From CAG-238 sp934277695 (GTDB lineage Bacteria > Bacillota > Clostridia > Peptostreptococcales > Anaerovoracaceae), in the NCBI GenBank assembly GCA_934277695.1, contig CAKQVG010000005.1:1-64000 (forward strand): a stretch of 64,000 nucleotides of DNA, read 5' to 3'. The position numbers and the translations under genes are program-made. The notes under the pieces were generated by a model. The model was not told where the DNA came from. It saw nothing but the letters and a program-made list of their open reading frames with translations, and did no database searches. Each line of letters opens with the position of its first letter. Positions within the stretch are counted from its first letter, which is position 1. Of this stretch, positions 43,507-51,956 are shown piece by piece.

Positions 43507-43768
43507 TGAAATAAGACATGATTACAAATGGCTTTAAGAGAGGCGGGTCCGAATGGACCCGCCTCTTTCAATGTATGACGGGCATGCCGCTCCGGCAGGA
43601 TCCGGTACATCCCCGCAATAAATTTTGAACACCTTGAAATACAAAACACGGCACGAATAAGAAACGCCAATATAGGTGTAAGAAAAACGCGGCGCGCAAG
43701 CATTGAAAAACCTAAAATTTACCCCGAAAAAAACTTTGAAATTCTATGAAAAAAATTTAAAAAAACTC
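43507..43768 (+). other. Gene-free stretch before the S10 promoter
   Basis: It holds the terminator at 43540-43568 and then about 200 bases without an ORF or clear structure, apart from short inverted GCCGGAGC-type pieces near 43590. The last 25 bases (43745-43767) are A/T tracts upstream of the -35 box and resemble an UP element. Confidence 0.6.
43540..43568 (+). terminator. Terminator after the 5'-nucleotidase pair
   Basis: 11-bp stem GAGGCGGGTCC/GGACCCGCCTC with tetraloop GAAT, then TTTC. The T-run is short, so efficiency is uncertain. Confidence 0.7.
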
Positions 43769-43797
43769 TTGCCAAACTTGACAAGATGATATATACT
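43769..43797 (+). promoter_or_regulatory. Promoter of the S10-spc-alpha ribosomal gene run
   Basis: TTGCCA (43769-43774), 17-base spacer, TATACT (43792-43797). A/T tracts upstream could act as an UP element. It feeds a 245-base leader. Confidence 0.8.
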
Positions 43798-44044
43798 AAA
43801 AAAGCTTGCTTAAGGCGATGAAACGGGAAGTTGCTGAGCTATCAGGTAATTTCCGTGGAGAATTGTCCTCACTTGATGGGGGCGAAGGGATTCGCCTGAT
43901 TTTTGCTTTGTGCGTAACTGTAGGAAACGCACGGGCGCGTGTACGAATGAGCAAGAATGGCTGTACGCGTTGAAATTAAGGCATTTGAACCCCTTGTACA
44001 AGCATAGCGCAAACAGTACAAAAATTTATTTCAGGAGGAAAACA
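43798..44044 (+). promoter_or_regulatory. Long leader of the S10 operon
   Basis: The rpsJ start is 245 bases past the promoter. A hairpin at 43823-43856 (ACGGGAAGTTGCTGA with TCAGGTAATTTCCGT, 12 of 15 paired) and a terminator-like GGCGAA-GGGA-TTCGCC plus TGATTTTT (43881-43904) are visible. This layout suggests attenuation. Whether r-protein feedback, as in E. coli via L4, or something else acts is unknown. Confidence 0.55.
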
Positions 44045-44356
44045 ATGAGCGAATTACAAAAAATCAGAATTAAGCTGAAAGCTTATGACCATGCGTTATT
44101 AGACCAGTCTGCTGCTAAAATCGTTGAAACAGCGAAAAAGACAGGCGCAGATGTTTCCGGTCCGATTCCGCTGCCTACAGAGAAAGAAGTCGTAACAATC
44201 TTAAGAGCTGTACACAAATACAAGGACAGCAGAGAACAGTTCGAACAGAGAACTCACAAGAGATTAATCGACATCACAAACGCAACACTGAAGACAACAG
44301 ACGCTTTAACAAAGCTCGACCTGCCGGCAGGTGTTGACATCGAAATCAAACTCTAA
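44045..44356 (+). CDS. rpsJ: 30S ribosomal protein S10
   Basis: 103 residues. ATG 44045 after AGGAGGAAAACA gives the standard start SELQKIRIKLKAYDH. An in-frame upstream extension from 43910 is not conserved and lies in the leader. S10 is also part of the Nus antitermination complex with NusB. First gene of the run to rplQ. Confidence 0.97.
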   Translation: MSELQKIRIKLKAYDHALLDQSAAKIVETAKKTGADVSGPIPLPTEKEVVTILRAVHKYKDSREQFEQRTHKRLIDITNATLKTTDALTKLDLPAGVDIEIKL

Positions 44357-44589
44357 TCCAAGAGAAAGTTTGAAATCGAACCAATAAGTTGAAAGGGACC
44401 TTCCCTTAGTATGAATCCGCCGCGTGAGACGGCAGCTGCAAAACTGTGGCCCAACCTGTGGGGCCCCCGAAAAGCGAAGCTTTTTGGGGAAAGGAGGAGC
44501 AGCGGAGCGCGTGAGCGTGCGTGATGCAGCACGCGAAAACAGCGAAGCTTGCGACGACGCGGTTCCAATGTAAGAAAAGGAGAAAAAAT
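44357..44589 (+). other. GC-rich, heavily hairpinned spacer between rpsJ and rplC
   Basis: 233 bases without a gene, richer in G+C than its neighbours. By eye: GCCG/CGGC (44419-44433), GGCCC/GGGCC (44448-44465), an 11-bp hairpin CCCCGAAAAGC/GCTTTTTGGGG (44465-44489) and GCGTGC/GCACGC (44515-44534). The second and third share bases, so they exclude one another. GCGAAGCTT occurs twice (44474, 44542). No T-run follows. Confidence 0.65.
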
Positions 44590-45225
44590 ATGAAGACAAT
44601 CTTAGGAAAAAAGATGGGCATGACTCAGATCTTCGATGAAGAAGGAAATGTGATTCCGGTAACAGTCATCGAAGCAGGCCCTGAAGTTGTAACTCAGGTT
44701 AAGACTGTTGAAACAGACGGTTACAACGCAGTACAGGTTGGTTTTGAAGACCAGAAGCCGCAGAGAGTAAACAAACCTTTGACAGGCCATTTTGAAAAGG
44801 CAGGCGTTACTCCGAAGAAGCACTTAGCTGAATTCAGAATTGAAGAAGGCGAAAGCTACGAAGTAGGACAGGTAATCACCGTTGCTGATTTCGAAGTTGG
44901 CAAGAAGCTTGACATCACAGGCACTTCCAAAGGTAAGGGAACTCAGGGTAACATCAAGAGACATGGACACCACAGAGGACCTATGAGCCACGGTTCCAAG
45001 CATAAGAGACTTGCAGGTGCGCTTGCAGCAGGTACTTACCCTTCAAGAGTATTCAAGGGTAACGCAGGTCCGGGAAGAATGGGCAGAGATACCGTTACCG
45101 TTCAGAACGTGGTTTTAGTAAAAGTTATCGAAGAAAGAAACCTTATGCTGGTTAAGGGCGCTGTTCCGGGAAACAAAGGCGGACTGGTTCGCGTTCAGTA
45201 TGCAGTAAAAGGTCAGGACAAATAA
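44590..45225 (+). CDS. rplC: 50S ribosomal protein L3
   Basis: 211 residues. ATG 44590 follows AAAAGGAGAAAAAAT; an extension to 44521 would translate the structured spacer and is rejected. MKTILGKKMGMTQIFDEEGN and the GHHRGPMSHGSKHKR loop are standard. It shapes the peptidyl-transferase entrance. Confidence 0.98.
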   Translation: MKTILGKKMGMTQIFDEEGNVIPVTVIEAGPEVVTQVKTVETDGYNAVQVGFEDQKPQRVNKPLTGHFEKAGVTPKKHLAEFRIEEGESYEVGQVITVADFEVGKKLDITGTSKGKGTQGNIKRHGHHRGPMSHGSKHKRLAGALAAGTYPSRVFKGNAGPGRMGRDTVTVQNVVLVKVIEERNLMLVKGAVPGNKGGLVRVQYAVKGQDK

Positions 45226-45252
45226 TAGACTTTCGGAAAGGAGGAAGTACAA

Positions 45253-45876
45253 ATGGCAAAAGTAACAATGCTTAACATGGCTGGAGCTGAAGCCGGAACA
45301 ATCGAATTAAACGATGCGATTTTCGGAATCACTCCAAACGAAAATGCTGTTCATGCAGTAGTAAAGAACTACTTAGCTAACCAAAGACAGGGCACTCAGT
45401 CAGCTAAGACAAGAGGCGAAGTCAGAGGAGGCGGTAGAAAGCCTTTCAGACAAAAAGGAACAGGTCGTCACAGACAAGGTAGCTCAACAGACCCGTCACA
45501 GATCGGCGGCGGCGTTGTATTCGCACCGAAGCCTCGCGACTACAGATATACATTACCTAAGAAATTAAGAAGACTTGCAATGAAGTCTGCACTTTCCTCG
45601 AAGGTATTAGAGAAAGAAATCATCGTACTTGATGAACTCAAATTTGACGCACCGAAGACGAAAGAAATGATCAAGGTGCTCGAAAACATTAAGGCTGGCA
45701 AGAAAGCTTTAATCATCACAGCTGAAAAGGACGAAAACGTTGTAAGATCCGCAGCTAATATCCCGGGAGTAAGAACGGCTCTCGTAGGAACAATGAACGT
45801 TTACGAAATCGTAAACCACGAAAGCTTCATCGTAACACAGGAAGCGGTTAAGAAAATCGAGGAGGTGTACATCTAA
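45253..45876 (+). CDS. rplD: 50S ribosomal protein L4
   Basis: 207 residues. Conserved tunnel loop ARGEVRGGGRKPFRQKGTG-like segment near 48-66 and the C-terminal globular half are present. L4 lines the exit tunnel and, in E. coli, represses the S10 operon. It overlaps the rplW start by one base. Confidence 0.98.
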   Translation: MAKVTMLNMAGAEAGTIELNDAIFGITPNENAVHAVVKNYLANQRQGTQSAKTRGEVRGGGRKPFRQKGTGRHRQGSSTDPSQIGGGVVFAPKPRDYRYTLPKKLRRLAMKSALSSKVLEKEIIVLDELKFDAPKTKEMIKVLENIKAGKKALIITAEKDENVVRSAANIPGVRTALVGTMNVYEIVNHESFIVTQEAVKKIEEVYI

Positions 45877-46166
45877 TGAAAACAGCATATGACATCATTT
45901 TGACACCTGTTATTTCAGAACAGTCCATGGACGTGGCTGCAGACAAGAAGTACACTTTCAAAGTTGCAACAGACGCTAACAAGACTCAGGTTAAATTAGC
46001 TGTTGAAGAAATCTTCGGTGTTGAAGTAGCTAAAGTAAACATTATGAATTATGACGGTAAAGTTAAGAGAATGGGAAGAAATGTGGGCAGAACTGCTGCT
46101 TACAAAAAAGCAATCGTTACACTTACTGAAGGCAGTAAGGAAATCGAATTCTTCCAGGGACTATAA
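45876..46166 (+). CDS. rplW: 50S ribosomal protein L23
   Basis: 96 residues. DIILTPVISEQSMDVAADKK and VNIMNYDGKVKRMGR are typical. L23 is the docking site for SRP and trigger factor at the tunnel exit. The start overlaps the L4 stop (TAATG); GAGGAGGTGTACATC lies before it. Confidence 0.97.
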   Translation: MKTAYDIILTPVISEQSMDVAADKKYTFKVATDANKTQVKLAVEEIFGVEVAKVNIMNYDGKVKRMGRNVGRTAAYKKAIVTLTEGSKEIEFFQGL

Positions 46167-46185
46167 TATAGGAGGTATGTAAGAA

Positions 46186-47019
46186 ATGGGAATTAGAAAA
46201 TATAATCCAACTACTCCTGGTCTTAGAGGTATGACGGTTTCTACATTTGAAGAAATTACAACCAGCACACCTGAGAAATCCTTGACTGTAACGCTCAAGA
46301 AGCATGCAGGAAGAAACAACAGAGGTAAAATCACTGTTAGACATCAGGGCGGCGGTACAAGACCGAAATACAGAATCATCGACTTCAAGAGAACGAAGGA
46401 CGATATTCCGGCAACCGTAAAGACAATCGAATACGATCCGAACAGAAGCGCAAACATCGCACTTCTCGTATACGCGGACGGCGAAAAGAGATATATCCTT
46501 GCTCCTAAGGGATTACAGGTTGGTCAGAAGGTAGTATCCGGACCGGAAGCTGATATCGTTACCGGAAATGCGCTTCCAATCGCAAACATTCCGGTTGGTA
46601 CAATCATCCACAACATCGAGCTTAAGCCGGGCAAGGGCGGACAGCTCGCAAGATCCGCAGGAAACGGCGCTCAGCTGATGGCGAAAGAAGGAGATTACGC
46701 ACAGGTAAGACTTCCTTCCGGCGAAGTAAGAAAGATCAGCATGAGATGCAGAGCTACTATCGGCGAAGTTGGTAACGGAGACCACGCTAATATCCAGATT
46801 GGTAAAGCAGGCAGAAAGAGACACATGGGCATCAGACCTACAGTAAGAGGTTCCGTAATGAACCCTAACGATCACCCACATGGTGGTGGTGAAGGCAGAG
46901 CGCCTGTCGGCCGCAAGAGCCCGGTTACTCCTTGGGGTAAGCCTGCACTTGGATATAAGACAAGAAAGAAGAACAAAGCTTCAAATCAATATATCGTAAA
47001 GAGAAGAAATGAAAAATAA
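46186..47019 (+). CDS. rplB: 50S ribosomal protein L2
   Basis: 277 residues, full length. It starts MGIRKYNPTTPGLRGM, and the conserved MNPNDHPHGGGEGRAPVGRK loop with the functionally key His is near 221-240. Needed for subunit joining and tRNA binding. Confidence 0.98.
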   Translation: MGIRKYNPTTPGLRGMTVSTFEEITTSTPEKSLTVTLKKHAGRNNRGKITVRHQGGGTRPKYRIIDFKRTKDDIPATVKTIEYDPNRSANIALLVYADGEKRYILAPKGLQVGQKVVSGPEADIVTGNALPIANIPVGTIIHNIELKPGKGGQLARSAGNGAQLMAKEGDYAQVRLPSGEVRKISMRCRATIGEVGNGDHANIQIGKAGRKRHMGIRPTVRGSVMNPNDHPHGGGEGRAPVGRKSPVTPWGKPALGYKTRKKNKASNQYIVKRRNEK

Positions 47020-47037
47020 TAGGAAGGAGCAAAGATA

Positions 47038-47319
47038 ATGGGCAGATCACTTAAAAAAGGTCCTTTCGTAAACGCTAAGCTGCTGAAAGCTATCGAAGAA
47101 CTCAACGCAGCTAACGACAAGAAAGTTATCAAGACATGGTCAAGACCATCCACAATATTCCCGCAGATGGTGGGACACACGATCGCAGTGCACGACGGTA
47201 AGAAACATGTTCCTGTATACATCACAGAAGACATGGTAGGACACAGACTTGGAGAATTTGCTCCTACGAGAAACTACAGAGGTCACGCTGCTGACAAATC
47301 ATCAAAGGTTAAGAAATAA
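47038..47319 (+). CDS. rpsS: 30S ribosomal protein S19
   Basis: 93 residues. It starts GRSLKKGPFVNAKLLK and has HVPVYITEDMVGHRLGEFAPTR. Forms a complex with S13 in the 30S head. AGGAAGGAGCAAAGATA precedes the ATG. Confidence 0.98.
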   Translation: MGRSLKKGPFVNAKLLKAIEELNAANDKKVIKTWSRPSTIFPQMVGHTIAVHDGKKHVPVYITEDMVGHRLGEFAPTRNYRGHAADKSSKVKK

Positions 47320-47337
47320 GAAAGGAGATAATGAGAA

Positions 47338-47673
47338 ATGGAAGCAAAAGCAGTTGCTAAATACGTTAGAATGTCTCCTATCAAGCTTAAACCGATTACT
47401 GATTTAGTAAGAGGTAAGGACTTAAACGAGGCATTGAACATTTTAAAGTTCACACCTGGCAAAGGTTCAGAAATCGTAGAAAAGGTTGTTAAATCAGCAG
47501 CAGCAAACGCTGAAAACAATTTCGATATGAATCCAGACAACTTATATGTCGCAGAAGTATATGCTAACCAGGGCCCGACCATGAAGAGATGGAGAGCCGG
47601 TTCACAAGGTAGAGCATCAATCATCTTAAAGAGATCAAGCCACGTTGGCGTAACTCTTAGAGAGAAAGAATAG
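47338..47673 (+). CDS. rplV: 50S ribosomal protein L22
   Basis: 111 residues. VRMSPIKLKPITDLVRGKD and the C-terminal GRASIILKRSSHVGVTL loop extend into the exit tunnel, where macrolides act. GAAAGGAGATAATGAGAA precedes the ATG; an upstream ATG at 47331 is out of frame. Confidence 0.97.
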   Translation: MEAKAVAKYVRMSPIKLKPITDLVRGKDLNEALNILKFTPGKGSEIVEKVVKSAAANAENNFDMNPDNLYVAEVYANQGPTMKRWRAGSQGRASIILKRSSHVGVTLREKE

Positions 47674-47684
47674 GAGGTTCACGA

Positions 47685-48563
47685 ATGGGTCAGAAAGTAA
47701 GTCCACATGGTTTAAGAGTGGGCGTTATAAAAGACTGGGATTCCAAATGGTATGCAGATAAGAACAGCTTTGCAGATTACCTTGTAGAAGATAACAAAGT
47801 AAGAGAATATGTAAAGAAAAAATTATATGTTGCCGGAGTTTCAAAGGTTCTTATTGAAAGAGCAGCAGAAAATAAAATCAGAGTTATCGTTCTTACAGCT
47901 AAGCCGGGCATGGTAATCGGAAGATCCGGAGACGGCGTTGATGTTTTAAAGGCTGACATTAAGAAGATGACAGGCAAAGAAGTTGAAATTTCAATCGAAG
48001 AAGTAAGAAGGGCAGAATTAGACGCACAGCTTACTGCAGAAAGCATCGCTCAGGCACTTGAAAGACGTGTTTCCTTCAGAAGAGCTATGAAGCAGGCTAT
48101 TGGCAGAACAATGAAGGCCGGCTCCAAGGGTATCAAGGTGCTTTGCTCCGGAAGACTTGGCGGCGCTGAAATCGCAAGAAGCGAAAAGTACAGCGAAGGC
48201 AACGTTCCTCTTCACACTTTAAGAGCAGATATCGACTACGGATTCGCAGAAGCTGATACTACTTACGGTAAGATCGGCGTTAAGGTTTGGATTAACCACG
48301 GCGAAATTCTCGACAAGGGTCTGAAGAGCGCTGTTCGTGAAGAAAAACGCGAAAAGAGAGAAAGAAGACCGAGAAAAGACGGTGAAAGACGTGACAGAAG
48401 AAACGGCGGCGAAAGACGCGAAAGACGTGACAGAAACGATCGTCAGGAAGCACCGAAGGCTATGAATCCAAGAGTAAGAAAGGCTCCAAAAGTTGAAGCG
48501 AAGCCACAAGTAGAAGAACAACAGGTTGAAGCTGTAGAAGCAGCAGAAACAACTGAAGCATAA
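47685..48563 (+). CDS. rpsC: 30S ribosomal protein S3 with a long charged C-terminal tail
   Basis: 292 residues, about 70 longer than the common 215-225. The KH domain (GRSGDGVDVLKADIKKMTGK) and C-terminal S3 domain end near residue 217 (GVKVWINHGEILDKG). Beyond it is a tail of alternating Arg/Asp/Glu (RRPRKDGERRDRRNGGERR), then an acidic Val/Glu/Ala end. It is in frame, with a normal stop. Such tails occur in some Clostridia; their role is unknown. Confidence 0.96.
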   Translation: MGQKVSPHGLRVGVIKDWDSKWYADKNSFADYLVEDNKVREYVKKKLYVAGVSKVLIERAAENKIRVIVLTAKPGMVIGRSGDGVDVLKADIKKMTGKEVEISIEEVRRAELDAQLTAESIAQALERRVSFRRAMKQAIGRTMKAGSKGIKVLCSGRLGGAEIARSEKYSEGNVPLHTLRADIDYGFAEADTTYGKIGVKVWINHGEILDKGLKSAVREEKREKRERRPRKDGERRDRRNGGERRERRDRNDRQEAPKAMNPRVRKAPKVEAKPQVEEQQVEAVEAAETTEA

Positions 48564-48589
48564 GAACACGGAAAGGAGGAACGAAAGCC

Positions 48590-49021
48590 ATGTTAATGCC
48601 AAAGCGCGTTAAACGCAGAAGAGTTCACAGAGGAAGAATGAAAGGCGTTGCAACCAAAGGTAATACAATTACTTACGGTGCATACGGATTGGTTGCACAG
48701 GAATGTGGATGGATCACTTCTAATCAGATCGAAGCCGCTCGTATCGCGATGACAAGATCGATTAAAAGAGGTGGTAAAGTATATATCAAGATTTTCCCGC
48801 ACAAGTCGGTAACAAAGAAACCTGCTGAAGTACGTATGGGTTCCGGTAAAGGTGCTCCTGAGTACTGGGTAGCAGTAGTGAAGCCAGGTAGAGTAATGTT
48901 CGAAATCGAGGGCGTTTCCGAAGAGAAAGCAAGAGAAGCTATGAGACTTGCTGCTCACAAGCTCCCGGTTAAGTGCAAATTTGCCATCAAAGAAGACGCA
49001 GTAAAGGGTGGTGAAGCATAA
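48590..49021 (+). CDS. rplP: 50S ribosomal protein L16
   Basis: 143 residues. MLMPKRVKRRRVHRGRMKG is the standard start. It touches the A-site tRNA and the antibiotic-binding region. GGAAAGGAGGAACGAAAGCC precedes the ATG. The stop codon overlaps rpmC (TAATG). Confidence 0.98.
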   Translation: MLMPKRVKRRRVHRGRMKGVATKGNTITYGAYGLVAQECGWITSNQIEAARIAMTRSIKRGGKVYIKIFPHKSVTKKPAEVRMGSGKGAPEYWVAVVKPGRVMFEIEGVSEEKAREAMRLAAHKLPVKCKFAIKEDAVKGGEA

Positions 49022-49215
49022 TGGAATTAAAGAAAATGAGAGAAATGACAGCGGTTGAATTAAATACAGAACTTGCTAACATGAAGAAAGAATTATTCAA
49101 CTTGAGATTCCAGCATGTTACAGGACAGTTAGAAAACCCTGTTAAAATGAGAGAATTAAAGAGAAATATTGCTAGAGTGAAGACAATTCTTAGAGAAAAA
49201 GAATTACAAGCTTAG
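49021..49215 (+). CDS. rpmC: 50S ribosomal protein L29
   Basis: 64 residues, two helices. EMTAVELNTELANMKKELFN and LENPVKMRELKRNIAR are typical. Overlaps the rplP stop by one base; rpsQ follows 18 bases on. Confidence 0.97.
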   Translation: MELKKMREMTAVELNTELANMKKELFNLRFQHVTGQLENPVKMRELKRNIARVKTILREKELQA

Positions 49216-49233
49216 TAGGAAGGAGGATGTACT

Positions 49234-49494
49234 ATGGCAGTTGAAAGAAATAGAAGAAAAACTAAAGTCGGTGTTGTTGTATCCGATAAGATGGATAAGA
49301 CTGTAGTTGTTGCAATCGAAGACTTCGTAAGACATTCCCTTTACGGAAAAGCTGTAAAGAGAACTAAGAAGGTAAAAGCTCATGACGAAAACAATGAATG
49401 TCAAATCGGCGATAAAGTAAGAATTATGGAAACAAGACCTCTGTCCAAGGACAAGAGATGGAGACTTGTGAACATCATTGAAAAGGTTAAATAA
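49234..49494 (+). CDS. rpsQ: 30S ribosomal protein S17
   Basis: 86 residues. RNRRKTKVGVVVSDKMDKTV and the C-terminal GDKVRIMETRPLSKDKRWRL are diagnostic. Primary 16S rRNA binder of the 30S body. Confidence 0.98.
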   Translation: MAVERNRRKTKVGVVVSDKMDKTVVVAIEDFVRHSLYGKAVKRTKKVKAHDENNECQIGDKVRIMETRPLSKDKRWRLVNIIEKVK

Positions 49495-49509
49495 AGGAGG
49501 CACCAAATC

Positions 49510-49884
49510 ATGATTCAGACTGAAACTAGATTAAGAGTTGCTGACAATTCAGGTGCAAAAGAACTTCTTTGCATTCGTATCTTAGGCGGTACTTCCCGTC
49601 AGTATGCGAATATTGGAGACGTTATCGTTTGTGCAGTTAAAGAAGCAACCCCAGGCGGCGTTGTTAAAAAAGGCGACGTTGTCAAGGCTGTAGTAGTTAG
49701 AACTAAGCATGGTGCCAGAAGAGCAGACGGAAGCTATGTTAAGTTTGACCAGAACGCTGCAGTAATCATTAAAGATAAAGAAGATAAGAACCCGGTTGGA
49801 ACTCGTATCTTTGGACCTGTTGCAAGAGAGCTTAGAGATAAGGGCTTCATGAAGATCGTGTCATTGGCACCGGAAGTACTGTAG
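49510..49884 (+). CDS. rplN: 50S ribosomal protein L14
   Basis: 124 residues. MIQTETRLRVADNSGAKELL start and GTRIFGPVARELRDKGFMKI end are standard. It forms part of the interface with translation factors and the RsfS silencing factor. AGGAGGCACCAAATC precedes the ATG. Confidence 0.98.
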   Translation: MIQTETRLRVADNSGAKELLCIRILGGTSRQYANIGDVIVCAVKEATPGGVVKKGDVVKAVVVRTKHGARRADGSYVKFDQNAAVIIKDKEDKNPVGTRIFGPVARELRDKGFMKIVSLAPEVL

Positions 49885-49895
49885 GAGGTGTAAGG

Positions 49896-50201
49896 ATGCG
49901 TATTAAGAAAGACGATACAGTAATTGTTATTACTGGTAAGGATAAAGGTAAACACGGCAAAGTTCTTAAGGCAATGCCGAAGGAAAACAGAGTTATCGTT
50001 GAAGGCGTAAATGTTGTTACTAAGCACGCAAAGGCTACAAGAAAAGCCGGTGCTGAAATCAAGCATTTCGAAAGCCCAATCGATGCTTCCAACGTAATGC
50101 TTTATGACACAAAGGCTAAGGAAGTTATCAAAGTTGGATACCAGATCAAAGATGGTAAGAAAGTAAGAGTTTCCAAGAAAACAGGAAACGTAATCGACTA
50201 A
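49896..50201 (+). CDS. rplX: 50S ribosomal protein L24
   Basis: 101 residues. KOW motif DDTVIVITGKDKGKHGKVLK begins near residue 5. Early assembly protein near the tunnel exit. It is 11 bases after rplN. Confidence 0.98.
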   Translation: MRIKKDDTVIVITGKDKGKHGKVLKAMPKENRVIVEGVNVVTKHAKATRKAGAEIKHFESPIDASNVMLYDTKAKEVIKVGYQIKDGKKVRVSKKTGNVID

Positions 50202-50218
50202 GAAAGGAGGAGACGATT

Positions 50219-50761
50219 TTGACAGCAAGATTAAGAGAAACTTATAATAATGAAGTTTTCGGAGCATTAAAAGAAAAGTTCCAGTATAAAAACGTAATGG
50301 AAGTGCCTAAGCTTACGAAGATCACAATCAACATGGGTCTTGGCGAAGCAAAGGATAACGCAAAGATTATGGAATCCGCAGTTGAAGAAATCGCTTTAAT
50401 CAGCGGACAGAGACCTGTTATCACAAAGGCTAAAAAATCCATCGCAAACTTTAAAGTAAGACAGGGCATGCCTGTTGGCGCGAAGGTTACTTTAAGAGGA
50501 GACAATATGTATGAATTTGCTGATAAATTCTTCAATATCGCTCTTCCGAGAGTAAGAGACTTCAAGGGTGTTAGCAAGAACTCTTTCGACGGTAGAGGAA
50601 ACTACTCTATGGGTATCAAAGAACAGTTAATCTTCCCTGAAATCAACTACGACAAGGTTGATACAATTAAAGGTATGAACATAGTATTTACAACAACGGC
50701 TAAAACAGACGAAGAAGCAGCTGCATTACTGGAGCTCTTAGGCATGCCGTTTGAGAAATAG
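50219..50761 (+). CDS. rplE: 50S ribosomal protein L5
   Basis: 180 residues. Start is TTG at 50219 after GAAAGGAGGAGACGATT, keeping the family N-terminus TARLRETYNNEVFGALKEK. L5 binds 5S rRNA and the P-site tRNA. Overlap is none; rpsZ follows 9 bases on. Confidence 0.97.
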   Translation: MTARLRETYNNEVFGALKEKFQYKNVMEVPKLTKITINMGLGEAKDNAKIMESAVEEIALISGQRPVITKAKKSIANFKVRQGMPVGAKVTLRGDNMYEFADKFFNIALPRVRDFKGVSKNSFDGRGNYSMGIKEQLIFPEINYDKVDTIKGMNIVFTTTAKTDEEAAALLELLGMPFEK

Positions 50762-50770
50762 GAGGGAATT

Positions 50771-50956
50771 ATGGCAAAGACATCTCTCAAGGTAAAACAG
50801 GCTAGAAAACCTAAATATTCAACTCGTGCTTATACCAGATGCAGACTTTGCGGAAGACCACATTCCGTATTAAGAAAATATGGTATTTGCCGTATCTGTT
50901 TTAGAGAGCTTGCTTATAAAGGAGAAATTCCGGGCGTAAGAAAAGCAAGCTGGTAA
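50771..50956 (+). CDS. rpsZ: 30S ribosomal protein S14, zinc (type Z) form
   Basis: 61 residues. Two CxxC pairs (CRLCG and CRICF) make the zinc ribbon, so this is the short Zn form and not the longer zinc-free one. It ends GVRKASW, as usual. In the S14-S8 order of Firmicutes. Confidence 0.98.
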   Translation: MAKTSLKVKQARKPKYSTRAYTRCRLCGRPHSVLRKYGICRICFRELAYKGEIPGVRKASW

Positions 50957-50981
50957 AAATTATGAAAGGAGAAACACTGTA

Positions 50982-51380
50982 ATGACAATGACAGATCCTA
51001 TAGCGGATATGCTAACAAGAATCAGAAATGCCAATACTGTAGGTCACGAAACTGTTGAAATTCCTGCATCCAAGATGAAAAAAGCGATTGCGGAAATTTT
51101 GAAAGAAGAAGGCTACATTGCGGATTTCGAAATGATAGAAGACGACAAGCAAGGTATGATCAAAGTTACAATGAAATACGGTGCTAATAAAGAAAAAGTA
51201 ATTTCAGGAATCAAGAAGATTTCAAAGCCGGGCTTAAAGGTTTATGCTAAGGCGGGCGAAGTGCCAAAGGTACTCGGAGGTCTTGGAATCGCAATCGTTT
51301 CCACATCAAAGGGAATCGTAAGCGACAAAGAAGCAAGAAAATTAGGCGTTGGCGGCGAAGTAATCTGTTATGTATGGTAG
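50982..51380 (+). CDS. rpsH: 30S ribosomal protein S8
   Basis: 132 residues. TDPIADMLTRIRNA start and GGLGIAIVSTSKGIVSDKEA end are typical. S8 is a regulator of the spc operon in E. coli. A second ATG six bases in cannot be excluded as the true start. Confidence 0.97.
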   Translation: MTMTDPIADMLTRIRNANTVGHETVEIPASKMKKAIAEILKEEGYIADFEMIEDDKQGMIKVTMKYGANKEKVISGIKKISKPGLKVYAKAGEVPKVLGGLGIAIVSTSKGIVSDKEARKLGVGGEVICYVW

Positions 51381-51393
51381 GAGGAACTAAAAA

Positions 51394-51936
51394 ATGTCTA
51401 GAATAGGTAAGAAACCTGTAGTTGTTCCTGCCGGCGTAGAAGTTACTGTAGATGCAAACAATGTAGTTACAGTAAAAGGCCCAAAAGGACAATTATCAGA
51501 ACAAATCAGTAAATTAATCAAAGTTGAAGTTGAAGCAGGCGAAGTGCTCGTTTCCAGAGCATCCGACGCAAGAGAAGAAAGATCTCAGCACGGACTTGCA
51601 AGAACTTTAATCAACAATATGGTTGTTGGCGTAACACAGGGATTCGAAAAGAAGCTCCAGCTCGTAGGCGTTGGTTACAAAGCCGAAAAGAAGGGTGACA
51701 CTTTAGTAATGAACCTTGGATACTCCCACCCTGTAGAATTAAAGGACCCTGAAGGAATCACAACTGAATGCACATCTGCTACAGAGATTATCGTAAAGGG
51801 TATCGATAAGGCTGTTGTCGGAAATTATGCGGCAAACATCAGAGCATGGAGAAGACCGGAACCTTACAAGGGCAAAGGTATCAAGTATGCTGATGAAGTT
51901 ATTCGCAGAAAAGAAGGCAAAGCAGGCGCTAAATAA
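51394..51936 (+). CDS. rplF: 50S ribosomal protein L6
   Basis: 180 residues. SRIGKKPVVVPAGVEV start and the C-terminal RRPEPYKGKGIKYADEVIRR motif are diagnostic. Sits near the sarcin-ricin loop. Confidence 0.98.
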   Translation: MSRIGKKPVVVPAGVEVTVDANNVVTVKGPKGQLSEQISKLIKVEVEAGEVLVSRASDAREERSQHGLARTLINNMVVGVTQGFEKKLQLVGVGYKAEKKGDTLVMNLGYSHPVELKDPEGITTECTSATEIIVKGIDKAVVGNYAANIRAWRRPEPYKGKGIKYADEVIRRKEGKAGAK

Positions 51937-51956
51937 GGGGAAAGGAGTGAATTAAA

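Noticed and set aside
43910..44044. N-terminal extension of rpsJ
   Set aside because: The extra 45 codons cover the S10 leader, have no ribosome site and are not found in S10 proteins; ATG 44045 has AGGAGG.
44521..44589. N-terminal extension of rplC
   Set aside because: It translates the structured spacer; ATG 44590 has AAAAGGAG and gives the family start.
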